In this document: positions 43,834-53,344 of the stretch, piece by piece
Layout: every line of letters begins with the position of its first letter
Numbering within the stretch: position 1 is the stretch's first letter
DNA from: Emticicia oligotrophica DSM 17448
Lineage (GTDB): Bacteria; Bacteroidota; Bacteroidia; Cytophagales; Spirosomataceae
NCBI RefSeq assembly: GCF_000263195.1
Contig: NC_018748.1
Location: 4,216,001 to 4,280,000, forward strand
Direction: 5' to 3'
DNA length: 64,000 nt
Position numbers and translations under genes: made by a program
Notes under the pieces: model-generated
The model's input: only the letters and a program-made list of their open reading frames with translations
Told to the model about the DNA's origin: nothing
Database searches by the model: none

Positions 43834-44160
43834 ATGCGGACAATTTTATTGCTACTTGTTTCAAATACATTCATGACATTTGCATGGTATGGACATCTTA
43901 AGCGGCCTGATTTGCCGATTTGGAAGGCAATTTTGATAAGTTGGGGGATTGCATTTTTTGAATACCTTTTTATGGTTCCAGCAAATAAATTAGGGTATGG
44001 TCAGTTTAATGCATTTCAGTTGAAGACAATACAAGAAGCAATTACATTAGTTGTATTTGTAGTTTTTGCGGTATTTTACTTAAAAGAGCCTTTAAAATGG
44101 AACTACTTATTAGGTTTCTTTCTTGTATTTTTGGCTGTTTGGGTAGTTTTTAGAAAGTAA
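43834..44160 (+). CDS. DUF486/DMT-family small membrane protein
   Basis: Integral membrane protein of 108 residues with four helices. The ATG at 43834 is chosen: upstream in-frame codons run antisense into tyrA and do not belong to the family. The start MRTILLLLVSNTFMTFAWYGHLK and the ends FEYLFMVPANKLGYGQFNAFQLKTIQEAITL and FAVFYLKEPLKWNYLLGF are characteristic of DUF486, a one-half drug/metabolite transporter relative. It probably acts as a dimer; substrate unknown. Confidence 0.92.
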   Translation: MRTILLLLVSNTFMTFAWYGHLKRPDLPIWKAILISWGIAFFEYLFMVPANKLGYGQFNAFQLKTIQEAITLVVFVVFAVFYLKEPLKWNYLLGFFLVFLAVWVVFRK

Positions 44161-44180
44161 AACTTTAAGTATATTTATAA

Positions 44181-44215
44181 AAAAAGAGGTTGGGAATCCC
44201 CCAACCTCTTTTTTT
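44181..44215. terminator. Bidirectional terminator
   Basis: A perfect 9-bp GC-rich core GAGGTTGGG / CCCAACCTC with flanking A5 and T runs and a 5-nt loop, between convergent stops at 44160 and 44226. Confidence 0.88.
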
Positions 44216-44225
44216 ATATGAAATT

Positions 44226-45530
44226 TTATTTTTCACTGATACCAAATTTATCGGCAAATTTTCTGTAAAGTCTTTTTTGCTTATCGTCAAGGTCGATTTT
44301 CTTTCCTCTAATGAAAGCATGACTAACTTTATTGGTTCTCATATCTAAGATATCACCTTCAGAAACGGCAATTGTAGCCAATTTACCTACTTCAAGTGAA
44401 CCCACTTGTTTATCAATACCAAGTATTTGGGCATTGTTTAATGTTATTAACTTAAGAGCCTCCTCCTTGTCCAACCCAAAAGCTGCTGCAGTTCCAGCCA
44501 CAAATGGTAAATTACGTGTTTTGTAGAATTCTTCAGTGTAGAAAAGTCCAGTTAATATTCCTGCATTAGCTAATTTTGCTGGTAATTTATAAGGATTCCA
44601 AACGCCTTCATCTGTTGTGTTAGGCAAACGATGAGTAGGGGAAACTATTACCGGAATGTTATTAGCTTTTAAGAAATCAATGGCCAATTCAGCCTCTTCT
44701 CCACCAACCACTACTATACTTTTAACTTTGTACTTTTGTGCCATTTGGCATGCTTCAATGATTTCTTTTCCATAGTTAGTACGAATAAACAATTTCTTTG
44801 AACCATCAAATAAACCCTTCATTGCCTCTAATTTTGCATTTTTAGGATTTGGATTTGAGATTTCACTGTATGCAAGGGCATCTGCGAAAAAAACTTGAAG
44901 TTCATTTTTTTGCTCAATATATTTATCGTTTTTCTTTACAACAAATTTAGCTTCTTCTGGACTAAACTGTCTGGCAATTAAGGTTGGATAATTTAACCAA
45001 ACACCATCGTCTTTTTTCAATGCAGCATCTTCCCAGTTCCATCCATCATATTCCATGATTGAAGATGTACCAGAAATAACACCACCTTCTGGTGTTGTTT
45101 GTCCAATCAATACACCATTACCTCTAACCGTAGGGATAATTTCTGAATCTGTATTGTGAGCAATCAAGGAGCGAATATTTGGGTTAAATTGTCCAGTTTC
45201 AGCTTGGTCAAAAGTTGAACGAACTGAGCCAATTTCAACAAGCCCAACTAAAGCGGCAGGTGCAATAATGCCTGGATAAACAGATTTGCCAGATACATTG
45301 ATTACTTCCGTAGAATTTTTATCAAAATTAGTATTTGCATCACCAATGGCTGTAATTATTCCTTTGTCAAAAACAACAGTTCCATTTGTAATAATTTTTC
45401 CATTTCCAACGTGAATAGTACCACCAACTAAAGCAATTGGTTTACTTTGCGGAGAAGCAGGAGCAGGGTTTTGAGCAAATACTCCAATATTTATTAAAAG
45501 TAAGCTGAGAAGTGATAAACGTTTTTTCAT
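44226..45530 (-). CDS. Exported amidohydrolase-like protein lacking the metal-binding HxH
   Basis: Secreted protein of 434 residues from the ATG at 45530, which directly precedes the signal peptide MKKRLSLLSLLLINIGVFAQ. The fold is that of imidazolonepropionase-type amidohydrolases: N-terminal beta sandwich (NGKIITNGTVVFDKGIITAIGD), the strand usually ending in HxH, and C-terminal LKLITLNNAQILGIDKQVGSLEVGKLATIAV. In place of the metal motif there is SVYPGIIAPAALVGLVEIG, with no His. It may be a pseudo-enzyme partner for the two-domain amidohydrolase at 50034. A -7-like TATATTTG lies at 45582-45589 (minus). Confidence 0.83.
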   Translation of the reverse strand: MKKRLSLLSLLLINIGVFAQNPAPASPQSKPIALVGGTIHVGNGKIITNGTVVFDKGIITAIGDANTNFDKNSTEVINVSGKSVYPGIIAPAALVGLVEIGSVRSTFDQAETGQFNPNIRSLIAHNTDSEIIPTVRGNGVLIGQTTPEGGVISGTSSIMEYDGWNWEDAALKKDDGVWLNYPTLIARQFSPEEAKFVVKKNDKYIEQKNELQVFFADALAYSEISNPNPKNAKLEAMKGLFDGSKKLFIRTNYGKEIIEACQMAQKYKVKSIVVVGGEEAELAIDFLKANNIPVIVSPTHRLPNTTDEGVWNPYKLPAKLANAGILTGLFYTEEFYKTRNLPFVAGTAAAFGLDKEEALKLITLNNAQILGIDKQVGSLEVGKLATIAVSEGDILDMRTNKVSHAFIRGKKIDLDDKQKRLYRKFADKFGISEK

Positions 45531-45679
45531 TGGGCAGGTTTTAGTTTGATGAACAAATTTTATGAAAAATAAGTGTATTTCCAAATATAGAATTTAATTC
45601 TTTCTAGTTTTTTAAAAGCTATTAATTAGTAAATTGAGAAAAATGTTTTACATTGGAAATTACTTTCAATAATACACTA

Positions 45680-46432
45680 ATGAGTCAATTATACACAAAT
45701 TTAGCAAAAGTCTATCATGAAATCTATCAAAAGCTCTTTGATTACGACCAAGAGTTTAAGTTTTACGATAAACATCTGAAAGAAAATGATGTAAGGTCTG
45801 TTTTAGAGATTGGTTGTGGAACAGGAAACTTAGCTAAAAGATTAATAAATGCTAAGTTTGATTATTTTGGAGTAGATTTATTTCAAGAGATGCTTGATAT
45901 TGCAGCAACCAATGCACACAAAGAATATTTTTTACAAGCAGATGTTCGTTCAATGAAGCTTGATAAAACTTTTGATTGTGTAATTATTACAGGGAGAAGC
46001 ATTAGTTACTTGACTGAAAATAAAGGAATTATTGAAGCACTCAAATGTATTAATAATTCTCTGAAAATGAATGGATTGCTTCTTTTTGATGCCATTGATG
46101 CAGAAAAAATGTTTCTTGATTTTAAAGAAATTCGAACTGATAAACTTGAAGTAGAGTTTGGGCAAAACAAGTATAAAAGAGTAAGTAAAAGCAAGAAAAA
46201 TTTATCTTCAGGTTGGACTTGGGACTGGGAATCAATTTATTATCAAATGAATGATTATGGAATTTATGAAAAAATAGGAGAGGATTTCTCAACTTTGCGA
46301 GCATTTATTAAAGATGAATTAACATTATTTTTGAGAATGTGCGGTTTTGAATTAATTAGTATTCTTCCTAAAAAATCTTATGCTTGGGAAGATAATTTTT
46401 ATATTGTAAGAAAGGTAGCTTATGATTTTTAG
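45680..46432 (+). CDS. Class I SAM-dependent methyltransferase
   Basis: Rossmann-fold methyltransferase of 250 residues from the ATG at 45680 (a TTG nine codons earlier is possible). SAM motif I is VLEIGCGTGNLAKRL, followed by YFGVDLFQEMLDIA and the post-I strand KTFDCVIITGRSISYL. The C-terminal region, with conserved Trp and Tyr, presumably binds the substrate, which cannot be inferred. It overlaps the following GNAT gene by 11 bp, so both are translated from one message. Confidence 0.88.
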   Translation: MSQLYTNLAKVYHEIYQKLFDYDQEFKFYDKHLKENDVRSVLEIGCGTGNLAKRLINAKFDYFGVDLFQEMLDIAATNAHKEYFLQADVRSMKLDKTFDCVIITGRSISYLTENKGIIEALKCINNSLKMNGLLLFDAIDAEKMFLDFKEIRTDKLEVEFGQNKYKRVSKSKKNLSSGWTWDWESIYYQMNDYGIYEKIGEDFSTLRAFIKDELTLFLRMCGFELISILPKKSYAWEDNFYIVRKVAYDF

Positions 46433-46910
46433 AAGATTTGATTTTGATAAAGATGCAGATGTAATATGGGAAATATTACATTTAGTTATAGAAAGTGGAG
46501 ATACATTAGTTTTTGCTCCTGATTCGTCAAAGGAAAAAATGCTTAATTATTGGGGAGCCGATGATAAGTTCGCCTATATATGCGAAATCGAAAATGAAGT
46601 TGTCGGTACATTTTATATAAAAGCAAATCAACCAGATTTGGGCTCACATGTGGCAAATGCAGGTTATTTAGTGCATCCAATGCATAGAGGAAAAGGTATT
46701 GCTGAGGCAATGTGTAGGTTTTCGCTTGAAGAAGCTAAAAGGCTAGATTTTAAAGCTATGCAATTTAATATTGTGATTAGTACGAATGAGGTAGCCGTTA
46801 GACTTTGGCAAAAGTGTGGTTTTGAAATTGTAGGTCGTATTCCAAAAGCATTTAAACATCAAAAATTAGGCTTAGTTGATGCATTTGTAATGTATCAATG
46901 GTTAGAATAA
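46422..46910 (+). CDS. GNAT N-acetyltransferase
   Basis: Acyl-CoA N-acetyltransferase of 162 residues, complete single GNAT domain. Motif A reads AGYLVHPMHRGKGIAEAMCRFSL, with pyrophosphate loop HRGKGIA, and motif B is NEVAVRLWQKCGFEIVGRIP. This arrangement is typical of proteins annotated as phosphinothricin-acetyltransferase-like or YncA-like. Acceptor unknown. It overlaps the methyltransferase by 11 bp and is followed directly by a bidirectional terminator. Confidence 0.92.
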   Translation: MIFRRFDFDKDADVIWEILHLVIESGDTLVFAPDSSKEKMLNYWGADDKFAYICEIENEVVGTFYIKANQPDLGSHVANAGYLVHPMHRGKGIAEAMCRFSLEEAKRLDFKAMQFNIVISTNEVAVRLWQKCGFEIVGRIPKAFKHQKLGLVDAFVMYQWLE

Positions 46911-46938
46911 AAAAGACTTCGAATATTCGAAGTCTTTT
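46911..46938. terminator. Bidirectional terminator
   Basis: AAAAGACTTCGAA / TTCGAAGTCTTTT, perfect 13-bp arms with a TA loop, between convergent stops at 46910 and 46960. Confidence 0.87.
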
Positions 46939-46959
46939 TGTATTTCCTTAAATTTCTAA

Positions 46960-49728
46960 TTAGAATTTGATAGTAATATTTGCATTGAAAACTGTTCCTA
47001 ATTGGCTGAATTGTGAGCCGTTATAACCTAAAATGTCATAACGTCCACTAAAGCCTAAGAAACCTCTCAATAATGATTTTGCTTGAGCATCTTTCAATAC
47101 ACTTTCTCCTTTTGAATTCAAAGCAACTAAATCCCACTTTGGTAATACATTAAATAGGTTATTAGCGTTTAAAGTCATCGAAACTTTATTGTTAAATGAG
47201 TAGCCAATGCTTAAATCAGTTACAACGGCTGGTTTAAATTCTGCTTTGATATTTTCCATATCACTTCCGCCATTATCTAAATCTTGGAAGGCAGTTGGAC
47301 CAAATAATGTATTAGTCAAATTAAAGAACCATTTATTTAACTGGTAGTCAAATCCAAGAATGGCTTTATATTTTGGTCGGCTTTCTGTTAGTAATGATTT
47401 AATTTGGGTATTTAAGATGCTTGAACCTGCTGCTTTAATGGCTGCTGGTTCTTGTGGAGTACCAACAATTTTATTTTGTAGCATCACATTTCCAGCAAGG
47501 TTAATACCTAACTTGCCTGAACCCAAAGCAATATTTCTGTATGAAATTACATAGTCTAAACCAGAGGTTTTAGTTTGAATTCCATTAATGAAGAATTGTA
47601 CAGTACGAACTCCAGCTTGTGAAAGAATTTTTCCTAAAGTAGAGTTGGCATCAGCTGATGATATAGATGAACTATATACAATTCTATCTTTAACTCCAAT
47701 ATTGAAATAATCTAAAGTAATGCTAAAGTTTTTTGTAGGATTGATTGCTACACCTATCGTGAAGTTGGTTGATTTTTCAGGCTTCAAAGCGGGAATTCCC
47801 AAAAGTCTTGCTTGCGTACTGCGGTTATTGAATAATCCTGAAAGTTGTATAGTTCCACCAACAAATGCTGCTTGTGTTGATTGAGCATATATTTGGTGAA
47901 GTGTTGGTGCTCTAAACCCAGTAGATGCCGAGCCCCTTAGGATAATTTTATCATCAGCAAGTTTATATCTAGATGAAAGTTTCCAAACGGTAGCATTGCC
48001 AAAATCACTATATTTTTCTGAGCGAATTGTTCCATTAATTAAGAAATCTTTGGTCAAATCATAACTTAGGTCTAGGTAGCCACCAATGTTAAAGCGTTTA
48101 TTGGTTCCAGCATTTTCTTTATTGATGCCAGGGAAAGAGTTGGCTCCTTCGCCTTCATAAGATTTTTCATCACCAGCAACAATAGTATATGCTTCCGAAC
48201 GAGCCTCCATACCCAGAGCGATGCCTAATTTTTCTGACACTTGTTTAGAAATATCAATATTTCCTACAATATGACTGAAACCATAACCACCAGGCTTGAA
48301 TCTTGTTGGAGATGATGTGCCTAAAGTTCTATTGACAGTGTTATCGACGGTATAATCTTGCGTATTTCCACCAACAGTTAAACTTGCATCGTGCTTCCAC
48401 CCACCGTGTTCTCCTTTAGCTCCAACTGTCGCATTGTAATCAAGAAGGTTACCTTCAAATGTTGGTACATATCCTATATAGCCTTTGTAAATATTTACAT
48501 CGTCCTCAGGAAATGCTAGTGTTTCTTTAGTAAGATAGTTTTTCCCACCGTTATCAGTCACACTATGTAATAATCCTCTATCTTGACGCCAATATGGAGT
48601 TCGATAGTTTGCAAAGCTCAAAACTCTTTTGGTAACCATTGCGGCATTAGCATAAAGTTCATTATTATTTCCTAAAGGAACGGTTCCATTGATTAAAAAT
48701 TTAGCTGCAGTTGTTGCACCAGTACCATTGATATTTCCTGCGGTAGGGTAGTCTTTTAAGTAGTTGGTGATAAGTGCATCTTGTGCTGGACTACCACCAA
48801 ATGTGGCAAGTTCAGTTGCTAAATCAACCTTACCCGAACGAACAGCACTATTTGATTGTGATAAGTTTACAGTATAATTGATTGAACCACCTTTGGCAAA
48901 ATTAGCTCCACTATTAAGGGCTAAGCTATACATTCCACCATCTCCTTTAGAGGTTACTCCTGAATTGATATTAAGAGAAGTATACTCGTATTTATCTTTT
49001 AATATTACGTTCATTACCCCTGCAATTGCATCAGAACCGTATTGTGCAGATGCTCCATCACGAAGAATTTCCACTCTTTTAATTGCTTCTTGTGGAATGG
49101 CCGAAAGGTCAACCCCAGTTTCACCACGACCTGGTGAAAACTGTACATAGAGTAATGAGCTTAAATTTTTACGTTTGCCGTTAACTAAAATTAATGTACG
49201 GCTTGGACCCATATTTCTTATTTCATAAGGGTCTAGTAGAGTTGTCGCATCATTAACTGGTGTATTAACCGTGTTGAATGATGGTACACGATATTGAAGT
49301 GCCTTATCAAAGGTTGGTTGCCCAGTTGTTTTGAGTTCATTTGATGAAAGAATATCAATCGGTAAAGGCGAATCTACTATTGACCTTTGTGTTGCACGGC
49401 TTCCTACAACTACTACTTCATTTAATGACTTTTCATCATTTTTTAAAGTTATGTCAATAGTTGAATTATTTCCTACGGGGATTTCTTGTGCAACAACTCC
49501 TACTGCAGAAAATTGTAGAATATCATTGTTATTAGCACCAATTGAATATTTACCATCTATATCAGTTGTAGTACCTTTTGTACCACCTTTGATTTTAATG
49601 GTTACTCCAGGAAGAGCGGCTCCTGTACCATCTTTAACTGTTCCGGAGATTGTGCGAGATTGTGCGAAAAGGTCAATGCTTAGAAACAGCAAACCCATTA
49701 ACACTGAGTAAGTGAAACGATTCATCAT
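46960..49728 (-). CDS. TonB-dependent outer-membrane receptor
   Basis: Outer-membrane active transporter of 922 residues. Signal peptide (MMNRFTYSVLMGLLFLSIDLFAQ), CarboxypepD_reg-like domain (SGTVKDGTGAALPGVTIKIKGGTKGTTTDIDGKYSI, about 28-105), plug domain (about 115-245) with TLILVNGKRKNLS and IPQEAIKRVEILRDGASAQYGSDAIAGVMNVILK, and a 22-strand barrel ending in FNANITIKF. There is no SusD-like gene beside it, so it is probably a siderophore/cofactor-type receptor rather than a glycan-uptake SusC. It lies between the two amidohydrolase-like genes on the same strand. Confidence 0.94.
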   Translation of the reverse strand: MMNRFTYSVLMGLLFLSIDLFAQSRTISGTVKDGTGAALPGVTIKIKGGTKGTTTDIDGKYSIGANNNDILQFSAVGVVAQEIPVGNNSTIDITLKNDEKSLNEVVVVGSRATQRSIVDSPLPIDILSSNELKTTGQPTFDKALQYRVPSFNTVNTPVNDATTLLDPYEIRNMGPSRTLILVNGKRKNLSSLLYVQFSPGRGETGVDLSAIPQEAIKRVEILRDGASAQYGSDAIAGVMNVILKDKYEYTSLNINSGVTSKGDGGMYSLALNSGANFAKGGSINYTVNLSQSNSAVRSGKVDLATELATFGGSPAQDALITNYLKDYPTAGNINGTGATTAAKFLINGTVPLGNNNELYANAAMVTKRVLSFANYRTPYWRQDRGLLHSVTDNGGKNYLTKETLAFPEDDVNIYKGYIGYVPTFEGNLLDYNATVGAKGEHGGWKHDASLTVGGNTQDYTVDNTVNRTLGTSSPTRFKPGGYGFSHIVGNIDISKQVSEKLGIALGMEARSEAYTIVAGDEKSYEGEGANSFPGINKENAGTNKRFNIGGYLDLSYDLTKDFLINGTIRSEKYSDFGNATVWKLSSRYKLADDKIILRGSASTGFRAPTLHQIYAQSTQAAFVGGTIQLSGLFNNRSTQARLLGIPALKPEKSTNFTIGVAINPTKNFSITLDYFNIGVKDRIVYSSSISSADANSTLGKILSQAGVRTVQFFINGIQTKTSGLDYVISYRNIALGSGKLGINLAGNVMLQNKIVGTPQEPAAIKAAGSSILNTQIKSLLTESRPKYKAILGFDYQLNKWFFNLTNTLFGPTAFQDLDNGGSDMENIKAEFKPAVVTDLSIGYSFNNKVSMTLNANNLFNVLPKWDLVALNSKGESVLKDAQAKSLLRGFLGFSGRYDILGYNGSQFSQLGTVFNANITIKF

Positions 49729-49980
49729 AAATTATAAGTTTTTATTTGGTTTTTGTTAAGATTAACAGCCACTAAGTTAAATTTATTATTCTATTAAATC
49801 CAAATATTCGGAATAAAATTTTACCGATATTAAATAATGCAGAAGAAAATAATGGCATTTATGGAGATTTCGTTATTAATACCTGTTTCATTATTAATAA
49901 ATTTTAATAATAAGTATTATTGCTTAGTAAATTTTGAATATATGATTAAAATAATAAATAATTGTCTAAAACACACTTAA

Positions 49981-50020
49981 AACAAAAAAGGCCTCGATTT
50001 TCATCAAGGCCTTTTTTGTT
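49981..50020 (-). terminator. Terminator of the two-domain amidohydrolase gene
   Basis: AACAAAAAAGGCC / GGCCTTTTTTGTT, perfect 13-bp arms with a 14-nt loop, directly after the minus-strand stop at 50034. The remainder of the 305-bp gap up to the TonB gene is AT-rich with no recognisable gene or promoter. Confidence 0.87.
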
Positions 50021-50033
50021 TTTATAATTAAAA

Positions 50034-53000
50034 TTACTCAGTTCCTTTAAAAAGATTAGCTCCAAAGATGCGTCCACCAGATGCACATCTGCTACAATCT
50101 TCAGTGTCGCCCATTTCAAGAATAGTATCGCAGTGAATATGTTGATTTCTGCGTGGCATAGCTCTTTGAGTTGGATTTCCAGATGCTTTTTCGGCTAACA
50201 TTTTCAACATAATTCTGTTTCTTTCTTTCGCTACGCTTTGTTGCATTTGTTCATCTTTCTCTGCATCGAAATAAACGGTTCCGTCAATTATTGTTTTTTC
50301 TGGACGGGCATATATTGAAAGTGGATTGTTATTCCAAAGAACCACATCGGCATCTTTACCAACTTTAATACTTCCCAAACGATTATCAAGATGTAACATC
50401 TTTGCTGGATTCAAAGTAACCATTTTCCAAGCTTCTTCTTCACTCATTCCACCATAAAGTACTGTTTTTGCTGCTTCTTGGTTTAATCTTCTTGCCATTT
50501 CTGCATCATCTGAATTAATAGCAGTAGTTACGCCAACTTTTGTTAAGATTGCAGCATTGTGAGGAATGGCTTCTTTTACTTCCATTTTATATGCCCACCA
50601 GTCAGAAAATGTGGAAGCATTTACGCCATGTTCTTTCATTTTGTCAGCTACTTTATAGCCTTCTAAGATATGCGTATACGTATTGATATTGAAATTGAAA
50701 GACTCAGCAACTTTCATTAACATGTTAATTTCTGATTGAACATAAGAGTGACACGTAATGAAACGCTTCTTATTCAAGATTTCAACCAAAGCATCTAATT
50801 CAATATCTCTTCTTGGAGGCGTTACTCCAGTTTTATTTGTTAGTGCGTTATATTCTTTCCATGCTTTTTCATACTCTTTGGCACGTTGGAAAGCATCTAC
50901 ATAAACTTGTTCCACTCCCATTCTTGTTTGAGGGAATCGGCCTGATGGTGATGGATTGTTTCCATTTTTTACGTTTTCACCCAAAGCAAACTTAATAAAA
51001 CCATCAGCACCCTTAATCAATAAATTATTAGGATTTTCACCCCATTTTAATTTGATGAGGGCAGATTGGCCGCCAATACAGTCGGCAGAACCATGTAATA
51101 ATTGCGAAGAAGTTACCCCGCCAGCTAATTGACGGTAAATATTAATGTCATCAGAGTTAACTGCATCTTCTTGACGAACCTCTGAAGAAACGGTTTGTAC
51201 CTCGTTGATTGAGAATAGGGCAATGTGTGAATGCTCGTCAAAAATTCCATTGGTTAAATGTTTTCCTGTCCCATCAATTGTTTTAGCACCAGTCGGAGCA
51301 GTTAAGTTTTTACCAACTTGAGCAATTTTACCATTTTGTAATAAGACGTCGGTATTTTGAACAATTCCCTCTTTTTCATTGGTCCAAACAGTAGCGTTTT
51401 TAATCAACATGGTTTCTTGCTGAGGTTTTTGCTCGCTACCAAAGGCAGTAAAAGGATATAGGACTTTACCAATTTGAGGTGTTTTTGCTTTTGTCGTATC
51501 TTTTTTAGCAACATCAGCTTTAGGGGCTTCTTTATAAATCGCTTCCCATTTAACTTGTTTGCCATCTCCCAAAATTGCGTCTCCCTTGATATTTTTTCCA
51601 TCGTAGTAGCCACTTAAACGTGCTTCATTAGCATCTTTTTTATCAAGTTTGGTAGTGATAGTCAATAAATCACTTATACGGCTAACTTTTGGAGTAGTTT
51701 TTACAGTATCGTTTGTAATGAATTGATAATCAGGTTTGTCAATTTTACCCGTGATATTTAATTTAAAATTCTTATCATCAACTTTTACTTCATAGTTTCC
51801 TCTGATATCAGTTACATTCATATCGCTGAGTATGTATCTTTTTCCTTGAACCCAGTTTTCATAAATGACATTGTCTTTACTAAAAAGGTTATCAGAAGTG
51901 ATAATAAAGTTGGCTAACATACCTTTTTTCAAACTTCCAACCATATTATCAATTTTTAATAATTTAGCAGGAGTAGAAGTTAAAGCTTCTAATGCTTTGT
52001 TTTCAGGCAGACCGTGTTCGATAGCTTTACGAAGATTATTCCAAAATTCAGTTTTATTTCTTAAACCGTTTGTTGTGAAAGCAAAATTTACACCTGCTTT
52101 CGACAAAATACTTGCATTTGCGGGAGCCATTTCCCAATGTTTCATTTCGGTTAGACTCACCATTGCTGCATCAAATGGGTCTTCTACATCATAAGCAGTA
52201 GGGAAACTGAGTGGAATAATCAATGGGTTTCCATTAGCTTTGATTTCGTCAACTCTTTGGTACTCATCTCCTGCACCTTTGATGATATATTGAATACCAA
52301 ACTCTTTACCAATTTTATCAGCTCTTAAAACTGCTAATTTGTCAGTCGCTTCATAAACTTGGGGTAGAGCTTGCATTTCATTAAAGGCATCTAATGACAG
52401 GTTTCTTTCTTGCAATTTTCCTCCTTTTTTATACCATTCTGCATCATAATATGTTTGTCGGAGCAAAGCCACCGCACCCATTAATGAAACTGGGTATGTT
52501 TGTGTCGAACTACCTTTATTTAATGAAAAATGAGCTGATGCTTTACCTTTTAGTAATACATTGTTTTCTTTATCTTCTGCAAGAGAAACAAAAGCTGAGG
52601 TGCCTCTTACAATTCCATCAGCTACGTGCACAACGGCACTTCCGAAGCCAATTTTACGCATTTCATCGGCCTTAGCGGCATTTACTTTAAATTCTGCCGT
52701 AGCATCAACTTCAGGTCTTACCGCTTGATTCCAATCGAAAGCACCTTTCTTATTTGATTCTAATTGTATTGCTCCACCGAATCCTCGGCCGCCGCCTTGG
52801 CGTTGGATTTCGGGCATTCCGTAATCAGAATAAATATCTACTAGTGAAGGGTAAATTCTTTTGCCTTTTAAATCATATACTACTGTACCTTTTGGAACTT
52901 GTAATTCTTTTCCAACTGATTCAATCATGCCGTTTTTGATGTAAATCATGGCATTATCTAGGACAGTTTGTGCATCAACTACAATTGTGGCATTTTTGAA

Positions 53001-53111
53001 AGCATACTGAGATGGCCTTTCGTCATAAACACCATTACGTTGAAAAGTGACTTGTGAAAAAACTGAACCAGAGATGAAGGCAACAAAAAGAAAAGTAAGG
53101 AGTCTTCTCAT
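50034..53111 (-). CDS. Two-domain exported amidohydrolase
   Basis: Secreted protein of 1025 residues, signal peptide MRRLLTFLFVAFISGSVFSQ. It fuses two amidohydrolase domains. The first (about 25-440) has the same beta sandwich but RIYPSLVDIYSDYG in place of HxH, so it is metal-free. A linker (about 440-570) follows. The second (about 575-985) is complete: DEHSH metal pair at about 625, ITCHSY, YTHILEG and NSDDAE (Asp at about 865), and IKVGKDADVVLWNNNP. The extreme C-terminus carries CSRC and GGRIFGANLFKG, unusual for the family. Substrate unknown; probably a cyclic-amide or peptide hydrolase. Confidence 0.88.
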   Translation of the reverse strand: MRRLLTFLFVAFISGSVFSQVTFQRNGVYDERPSQYAFKNATIVVDAQTVLDNAMIYIKNGMIESVGKELQVPKGTVVYDLKGKRIYPSLVDIYSDYGMPEIQRQGGGRGFGGAIQLESNKKGAFDWNQAVRPEVDATAEFKVNAAKADEMRKIGFGSAVVHVADGIVRGTSAFVSLAEDKENNVLLKGKASAHFSLNKGSSTQTYPVSLMGAVALLRQTYYDAEWYKKGGKLQERNLSLDAFNEMQALPQVYEATDKLAVLRADKIGKEFGIQYIIKGAGDEYQRVDEIKANGNPLIIPLSFPTAYDVEDPFDAAMVSLTEMKHWEMAPANASILSKAGVNFAFTTNGLRNKTEFWNNLRKAIEHGLPENKALEALTSTPAKLLKIDNMVGSLKKGMLANFIITSDNLFSKDNVIYENWVQGKRYILSDMNVTDIRGNYEVKVDDKNFKLNITGKIDKPDYQFITNDTVKTTPKVSRISDLLTITTKLDKKDANEARLSGYYDGKNIKGDAILGDGKQVKWEAIYKEAPKADVAKKDTTKAKTPQIGKVLYPFTAFGSEQKPQQETMLIKNATVWTNEKEGIVQNTDVLLQNGKIAQVGKNLTAPTGAKTIDGTGKHLTNGIFDEHSHIALFSINEVQTVSSEVRQEDAVNSDDINIYRQLAGGVTSSQLLHGSADCIGGQSALIKLKWGENPNNLLIKGADGFIKFALGENVKNGNNPSPSGRFPQTRMGVEQVYVDAFQRAKEYEKAWKEYNALTNKTGVTPPRRDIELDALVEILNKKRFITCHSYVQSEINMLMKVAESFNFNINTYTHILEGYKVADKMKEHGVNASTFSDWWAYKMEVKEAIPHNAAILTKVGVTTAINSDDAEMARRLNQEAAKTVLYGGMSEEEAWKMVTLNPAKMLHLDNRLGSIKVGKDADVVLWNNNPLSIYARPEKTIIDGTVYFDAEKDEQMQQSVAKERNRIMLKMLAEKASGNPTQRAMPRRNQHIHCDTILEMGDTEDCSRCASGGRIFGANLFKGTE

Positions 53112-53344
53112 GGATAGGTTTAGATGTTTGATGAATGAATGATATTGCGAATTTGATAAATTTTAAACAATAAACAAAACTATTACAATTTTTATATTAA
53201 GAATAGCCGAATAAGTAGAAATCAATAGCATAAGGGGTATTTTAATCGACAAAGCCACCAATAATTCTTTTCAATGATTTTAATAAATTTGAACTAAAAT
53301 TAAATAAAATTGGGTTTCTGAATATTGAATAAATTCGACTTGTA

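Noticed and set aside
46960-49728. SusC/SusD polysaccharide utilisation locus
   Set aside because: No SusD-like gene, sulfatase or glycoside hydrolase lies beside the TonB receptor.
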